A DNA stretch of 48,565 nt, taken from positions 1 through 48,565 of the forward strand of contig JAJZGY010000012.1 of assembly GCA_021804785.1 (NCBI GenBank), in the 5' to 3' direction. The stretch comes from Pseudomonadota bacterium. GTDB lineage: Bacteria > Pseudomonadota > Alphaproteobacteria > Micropepsales > Micropepsaceae. Under the pieces are notes generated by a model, which had not been told where the DNA came from, did not search any database, and saw only the letters and a program-made list of their open reading frames with translations. Positions 44,850-48,565 of this stretch are shown in pieces (positions within the stretch are counted from its first letter, which is position 1; the number at the start of each line of letters is the position of its first letter). The position numbers and the translations under genes were made by a program.

Positions 44850-45557
44850 ATGGCAACGATCGCGCTCGTCGACGACGACAAGAACATCATCGCTTCGGTT
44901 AGCATGCTTCTGGAGCAGGAAGGCTATCATGTGCGTAGCTTTGGCGACGGCGCATCAGCCCTGACCGCGCTCACCGCCAATCCTCCGGATCTTGCCATCC
45001 TCGATATCAAGATGCCGAGGATGGATGGCTTGGAACTGCTACGCCGTCTCAAACAGATCTCCGATCTACCGGTCATTTTTCTGACCTCAAAGGACGAGGA
45101 AATCGACGAGTTGATGGGACTGAACGCAGGCGCTGATGATTATATTCGCAAGCCATTCTCCCAGCGCCTGTTGCTCGAGCGGGTCCGGGCGGTTCTGCGA
45201 CGGGCGGAAGGGCACAAACCAGGTGCCCAGACCAGTCCCGGCGAGGCAAAAAAAGAAGCCATGGTCCGCGGCAAGCTGGTTCTGGATCCCCAGCGTCATG
45301 AATGCACTTGGGACGGCAAGCCGGTACGCCTGACCGTCACCGAGTTCCTCATCCTGCAGTGTCTTACCCAGCGGCCGGGCTTCGTCAAAAGCCGAGACAA
45401 TCTGATGGACGCGGCCTATGACGACCAGGTGTATGTCGATGACCGTACCATCGACAGCCACATCAAGCGTCTGCGCAAGAAGTTCAAGGCCGTCGACGAC
45501 GATTTCGACGCCATCGAAACCCTTTATGGAGTCGGCTACCGATACAAGGAAAGCTGA
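44850..45557 (+). CDS. chvI: Response regulator ChvI
   Basis: OmpR-family transcription factor, 235 residues. The receiver domain has the acidic pocket D8-D9-D10, phospho-acceptor D52 ([13 protein letters not shown]) and the conserved FLTSKDEE and [10 protein letters not shown] segments. The winged-helix domain ([12 protein letters not shown] to GVGYRYKE) binds DNA. ChvI of Agrobacterium, Sinorhizobium and Brucella controls acid, envelope and virulence or symbiosis genes, usually under ExoR control of the kinase. The kinase gene starts 13 bases downstream. The identification rests on sequence type and the conserved gene order with hprK and PTS genes. Confidence 0.93.
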   Translation: MATIALVDDDKNIIASVSMLLEQEGYHVRSFGDGASALTALTANPPDLAILDIKMPRMDGLELLRRLKQISDLPVIFLTSKDEEIDELMGLNAGADDYIRKPFSQRLLLERVRAVLRRAEGHKPGAQTSPGEAKKEAMVRGKLVLDPQRHECTWDGKPVRLTVTEFLILQCLTQRPGFVKSRDNLMDAAYDDQVYVDDRTIDSHIKRLRKKFKAVDDDFDAIETLYGVGYRYKES

Positions 45558-45570
45558 TTACGAGCCGGCC

Positions 45571-47235
45571 ATGACTGTGCCGCAGCCCATGAGTGAGCAA
45601 CGCCTGTTTCGGCCCTTGGCGCCACCGACGCCGATGCTGCGGCCACGACAGAAGCGTTCGCGCCAGCGCATGTCAGCGCTGACCCGACGTATCCTTTCCA
45701 TGAACGCGATCCTGCTCCTCTTTCTTCTCGGCGGGGTAATTTTTGTACAATCGACCCAGGAGGGGCTGGTCGACGAACGGCTGGCTGGGATCACGCACGA
45801 GGCTGAAATCGTAGCTTCGACCCTCGCTGAATACACCACCGATGACGCCAATCGCTCGATCCGAGTAGGCGAAGCCAAACCTCTGTTGCGCCAGCTGATC
45901 GCGCCCACCAATCTGCGTGCACGTCTTTACAATTCGCAGGGCAGTCTGGAAGCGGACACCCGCTTTTTGCTCGCCCGCAATGTGGTGCAGACCTATCCCC
46001 TGCCCGCACCTGGCTTCTGGAACAACATCTGGCAGGAGATCAAACGCCTTTATAATGGCCTTATGGGAGTTCGACCGTTCGAGCGACTCGATCCCTATTT
46101 TGAGGCAGGGACCAACGGCCGGGTCTATTCGGAGGTTGATACCGCACTGCGCGGGCGAGTCGGGACCAAGGAACGGGTCGACGAGCAGGATCGCCTGGTG
46201 CTGTCGGTTGCCGTCCCCATCCAGCGCTTCCGCGCCATCTACGGTGTTCTGCTGGTCTCAACCGAGGGCGGCGACATTGACGGGGTTCTGCGCGCCGAGC
46301 GTGAAAAGCTGCTCGAGGTGTTCCTCGTCGGCTTTGCGATCATGCTGTTTTCGTCGATCTATCTTGCACGCTTTCTCGCCGAGCCGATCAATCGTTTGGC
46401 CGCCGCCGCCGAGCGGGTTCGCAAGGGTCAGTCCGGACGCGAAGCCCTGCCGCGCATGGCCGAGCGCCATGATGAGATCGGAGCGCTTGCCGACGCCCTG
46501 TCGGCGATGACCCGCGCCCTCTATGATCGCATCGATGCCATCGAGAGCTTTGCTGCCGATGTTGCCCATGAACTCAAAAATCCGCTGACCTCGCTGAAGA
46601 CCGCCATCGACATGCTGGTGCGTACCGAGGATCCAATCAACCGCAACCGCCTGATCAGTATTGTCACCAACGACATCAAACGCATAGATCGGCTGATCAC
46701 CGACATCAGCCAGGCGTCGCGTCTGGACGCGGAGTTGTCGCGCGAGCCGTCTGAACCCGTCGACATTGCCGATCTTCTGACAACCATCACCGAAGTCTAT
46801 CGGCTCACCGGACTGCCGCGATCCGTCAAGCTGGAGCTCGGCCTGGACCTGGAGGGCAAGGCGATCGTCTCCGGCCGCAGTGAGCGGCTCGGGCAGATCT
46901 TTCGCAACCTGATCGACAACGCCATCTCCTTCAGCCCGGATGGCGGCACGGTTCGGGTTGAGGCGCAGCGTCGCCACCGCCTGGTGCGCATCGCCGTGCT
47001 CGATGAGGGTCCGGGCATCCCTCCCGACAATCTTGAGACCGTGTTTCAGCGCTTCTACACCGAACGCCCGCGCGAAAGCGACTTCGGGCAGAATTCCGGC
47101 CTTGGACTTTCTATCGCGCGCCAGATTGTCGAGGGCGCCGGCGGACGGATCTGGGCCGAAAACCGCGTCGGGCCGAGCCCCGAACGGCCCGCCGGTGCCC
47201 GCTTTATCGTTGAGCTGCCGCTCGACCATGGCTGA
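45571..47235 (+). CDS. chvG: Sensor histidine kinase ChvG (ExoS)
   Basis: A 554-residue inner-membrane kinase. Helix 1 (about residues 45-63) and helix 2 (about 248-270) bound a periplasmic sensing domain. A HAMP linker follows, then the dimerisation domain with phospho-acceptor H333 (ADVAHELKNPLTSLK). The ATP-binding domain has the N box NLIDNAISFSP, G1 DEGPGIPP and G2 SGLGLSIARQIVEGAGG. The ATG at 45571 starts 13 bases after chvI; the frame is open upstream only as overlap with chvI. It phosphorylates ChvI. The stop codon overlaps the hprK start by eight bases. Confidence 0.93.
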   Translation: MTVPQPMSEQRLFRPLAPPTPMLRPRQKRSRQRMSALTRRILSMNAILLLFLLGGVIFVQSTQEGLVDERLAGITHEAEIVASTLAEYTTDDANRSIRVGEAKPLLRQLIAPTNLRARLYNSQGSLEADTRFLLARNVVQTYPLPAPGFWNNIWQEIKRLYNGLMGVRPFERLDPYFEAGTNGRVYSEVDTALRGRVGTKERVDEQDRLVLSVAVPIQRFRAIYGVLLVSTEGGDIDGVLRAEREKLLEVFLVGFAIMLFSSIYLARFLAEPINRLAAAAERVRKGQSGREALPRMAERHDEIGALADALSAMTRALYDRIDAIESFAADVAHELKNPLTSLKTAIDMLVRTEDPINRNRLISIVTNDIKRIDRLITDISQASRLDAELSREPSEPVDIADLLTTITEVYRLTGLPRSVKLELGLDLEGKAIVSGRSERLGQIFRNLIDNAISFSPDGGTVRVEAQRRHRLVRIAVLDEGPGIPPDNLETVFQRFYTERPRESDFGQNSGLGLSIARQIVEGAGGRIWAENRVGPSPERPAGARFIVELPLDHG

Positions 47236-47707
47236 AATGAACCTGCATGCCAGCTGCGTTCTTCTCGCCCAGGCCGGCCCAAGGCTTGGCGCCCCGTCGG
47301 ATACAGGCGTACTGCTGCTTGGCGAAAGCGGCAGCGGCAAGTCCGATCTCGCCTTGCGCCTGATTGCCATGGGGGCACTGCTCGTAGCGGATGATCGGAC
47401 ACTGCTTTGGGTTGAGGACGGGGTCTTGTTAGGGCGGGCTCCCCCCTCCTTGCACGGACTGATCGAGGTTCGTGGGCTGGGAATCGTACCTCTGCCCACC
47501 GCCTCCAGGGCACCAATCCGACTGGCTGCAATTCTGGGTCACGAGGCGGACCGCTTGCCGGAACCCGAGCGCTGGCCCCTGCCCCTGGGTCTTGAAGGAG
47601 CCTCCGCGCCCCCCGTCCTCCGCCTCAATGCCTTCAGCGTGTCAGCGCCAGCCAGGATCGTCCTGGCTGCAGCTCAGCTTGGTCAGATCCCCGGCATGGG
47701 CAACTAA
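47228..47707 (+). CDS. hprK: HPr kinase/phosphorylase, short alphaproteobacterial form
   Basis: Phosphorylates HPr on a serine. The 159-residue protein corresponds to the C-terminal catalytic half of the 310-residue Firmicutes enzyme; the N-terminal domain is absent, as usual in Alphaproteobacteria. The P-loop is GESGSGKSD (residues 32-40), followed by LVADDR and the EVRGLGIV signature. The start at 47228 overlaps the end of chvG by eight bases; an ATG at 47237 is an alternative. Its likely target, S51 of HPr, is encoded two genes downstream. Linkage with ChvG/ChvI suggests that PTS state and envelope signalling are coordinated. Confidence 0.93.
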   Translation: MAEMNLHASCVLLAQAGPRLGAPSDTGVLLLGESGSGKSDLALRLIAMGALLVADDRTLLWVEDGVLLGRAPPSLHGLIEVRGLGIVPLPTASRAPIRLAAILGHEADRLPEPERWPLPLGLEGASAPPVLRLNAFSVSAPARIVLAAAQLGQIPGMGN

Positions 47708-47789
47708 GTCTCACATCAGACCCAGGTGAGGGGTTCCATCTCGCCCATACCTTGTTATCGTGCCCGCCGCCTCACACATAGCACCGATC

Positions 47790-48194
47790 ATGATTGGCAT
47801 TGTCATTGTTACCCATGGCCGCCTGGCCCAGGAAATCATTTCCGCGGTCGAGCATGTGGTGGGCCCGCAAACCCATCTGCGCGCCGTCTGCATTGGTCCT
47901 GAAGACGATATGGAACGCCGGCGACGTGAAATCGCTGCGGCCGCCAAGGCTGTCGATACCGGCGACGGCACCGTGATCGCCACCGACATGTATGGTGGGA
48001 CGCCCTGCAATCTTGCGCTGACGCTGCTGGAAAAGGGCAAGATCGAGGTTCTGGCAGGTGCCAATCTTCCCAGCCTGATCAAACTTTGCAATGTACGCTC
48101 CCGCCTGCCGCTTGAAGCTGCGGTAAAACAGGCGATCGAAGCGGGACGCAAATATATGCGCGCCGGTTCGGCAGATCTCGTCGGCGGAACCTGA
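47790..48194 (+). CDS. PTS system mannose-family EIIA component
   Basis: A 134-residue EIIA of the mannose family (ManX/EIIA-Man domain). The phosphorylated histidine is H9 in VTHGRLAQE, and DMYGGTPCNLAL is the second conserved loop. No EIIB, EIIC or EIID gene is near, so it probably has a regulatory and not a transport role, taking phosphate from HPr. The ATG at 47790 places H9 at the family position; a longer frame from 47760 adds ten residues without support. It lies 82 bases after hprK. Confidence 0.93.
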   Translation: MIGIVIVTHGRLAQEIISAVEHVVGPQTHLRAVCIGPEDDMERRRREIAAAAKAVDTGDGTVIATDMYGGTPCNLALTLLEKGKIEVLAGANLPSLIKLCNVRSRLPLEAAVKQAIEAGRKYMRAGSADLVGGT

Positions 48195-48196
48195 CC

Positions 48197-48478
48197 ATGG
48201 CGGACGGGCTGCCAATTAGGTCGGTGGCGACGATCATCAACAAGCGTGGCCTGCATGCGCGCGCGTCCGCCAAGCTTGTGGAAGCCGCAGCACGTTTCAA
48301 GTCTCAAATCACCGTGAGTAAAGACGGCACCAGCGTTGATGCACGCTCGATCATGGGGCTGATGATGATGGGCGCGGGGGTCGGCAGTCAGATTGAGCTC
48401 TGCGCCGAAGGTCCCGATGCCGAAGACGCGATGACCGCCATCCTGGCGTTGATCGCCGCGCGGTTCGGCGAAGACTGA
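48197..48478 (+). CDS. ptsH: PTS phosphocarrier protein HPr
   Basis: A 93-residue phosphocarrier. H20 (KRGLHARASAK) takes phosphate from Enzyme I, which is not in the window. S51 in ARSIMGLMMMGAG is the regulatory site phosphorylated by HprK; the serine and its surroundings are intact. It starts two bases after the EIIA stop. With hprK and EIIA it forms the regulatory PTS of Alphaproteobacteria, here encoded beside ChvG/ChvI. Confidence 0.95.
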   Translation: MADGLPIRSVATIINKRGLHARASAKLVEAAARFKSQITVSKDGTSVDARSIMGLMMMGAGVGSQIELCAEGPDAEDAMTAILALIAARFGED

Positions 48479-48502
48479 GGCACGCAGCCGAAGGACAGAC
48501 TT

Positions 48503-48531
48503 CCGACAGTTTGTCTTAAACTTCGTACAAT
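48503..48531 (+). promoter_or_regulatory. Predicted sigma70 promoter after ptsH, driving a gene beyond the window
   Basis: CCGACA (48503-48508, four of six) is followed after exactly 17 bases by TACAAT (48526-48531, five of six). It lies 25 bases after the ptsH stop and points out of the window. GACA and TGTC half-sites flank it (48494-48497 and 48511-48514). The gene served is not visible. Confidence 0.4.
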
Positions 48532-48565
48532 TGCCGCGCAGCGATGCAACACGCGGGCAAACCCT

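Overview
The window is a stretch of ordinary, gene-dense chromosome from a free-living Alphaproteobacterium of about 60% GC. The clearest lineage marker is the cluster at 44.8-48.5 kb. It has a ChvI/ChvG (ExoR-S type) two-component pair followed by a short HPr kinase, a mannose-family EIIA and HPr, an order typical of Alphaproteobacteria. An invasion-locus-B type secreted protein, a zinc-type Rhizobium asparaginase and an alphaproteobacterial-style RpoH promoter agree with this. Placement below class (for example near Rhizomicrobium/Micropepsaceae) would be guesswork. No tRNA, rRNA, CRISPR array, complete insertion sequence, phage gene or toxin/defence cassette was seen. Gene starts were moved from the longest open frame wherever a Shine-Dalgarno site, stop/start overlap or family length decided it.

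Layout. 1-5 kb (mostly minus strand): start of a SAM methyltransferase, argG, rlmN, an IalB-like secreted protein, and a coupled pair of a DsbA-fold HCCA-isomerase-like protein and an atypical SDR. 5-7.3 kb: ABC-2 exporter pair (YadGH type) and a TrmH-like RNA methyltransferase. 7.3-15.4 kb: zinc asparaginase, DUF6491-like protein, quinone oxidoreductase, Nramp-like and MarC membrane proteins, Uup ABC-F ATPase, CDF metal exporter and pdxH. 15.6-20.2 kb: two secreted peptidases, M28 (glutamate carboxypeptidase II-like) and S9, separated by a hairpin. 20.2-26.2 kb: DnaJ/CbpA-like protein with a predicted heat-shock promoter, TPR-sulfotransferase, SppA, an alpha/beta hydrolase and a small His/Cys-rich secreted protein. 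26.2-33.7 kb: full three-domain DsbD/ScsB, a CurA-like reductase coupled to rsmD, an MFS permease, mutL and a small membrane protein.

33.9-38.6 kb is one tightly overlapping operon encoding a Gld-type ABC system (ATPase, permease, auxiliary protein) plus a DUF4340 protein. This is the best candidate in the window for a conserved but poorly understood machine. A Rieske oxygenase follows. carB (39.95-43.29 kb) stands without carA and has its own promoter and a structured leader. Directly after it lies the decayed C-terminal half of a YhhJ-type ABC permease, then greA with its own predicted promoter. The window closes with chvI-chvG-hprK-EIIA-ptsH, in which envelope or acid sensing and PTS phosphorylation state are encoded together.

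I did not find a wholly new system. The items most worth a second look are the Gld/DUF4340 operon, the His/Cys-rich secreted protein with its palindrome, the Nramp-like carrier with altered metal-site motifs, the SDR lacking the catalytic tyrosine, the permease remnant, and several promoter architectures (RpoH-type dnaJ, possible leaderless rlmN and asparaginase, carB leader).
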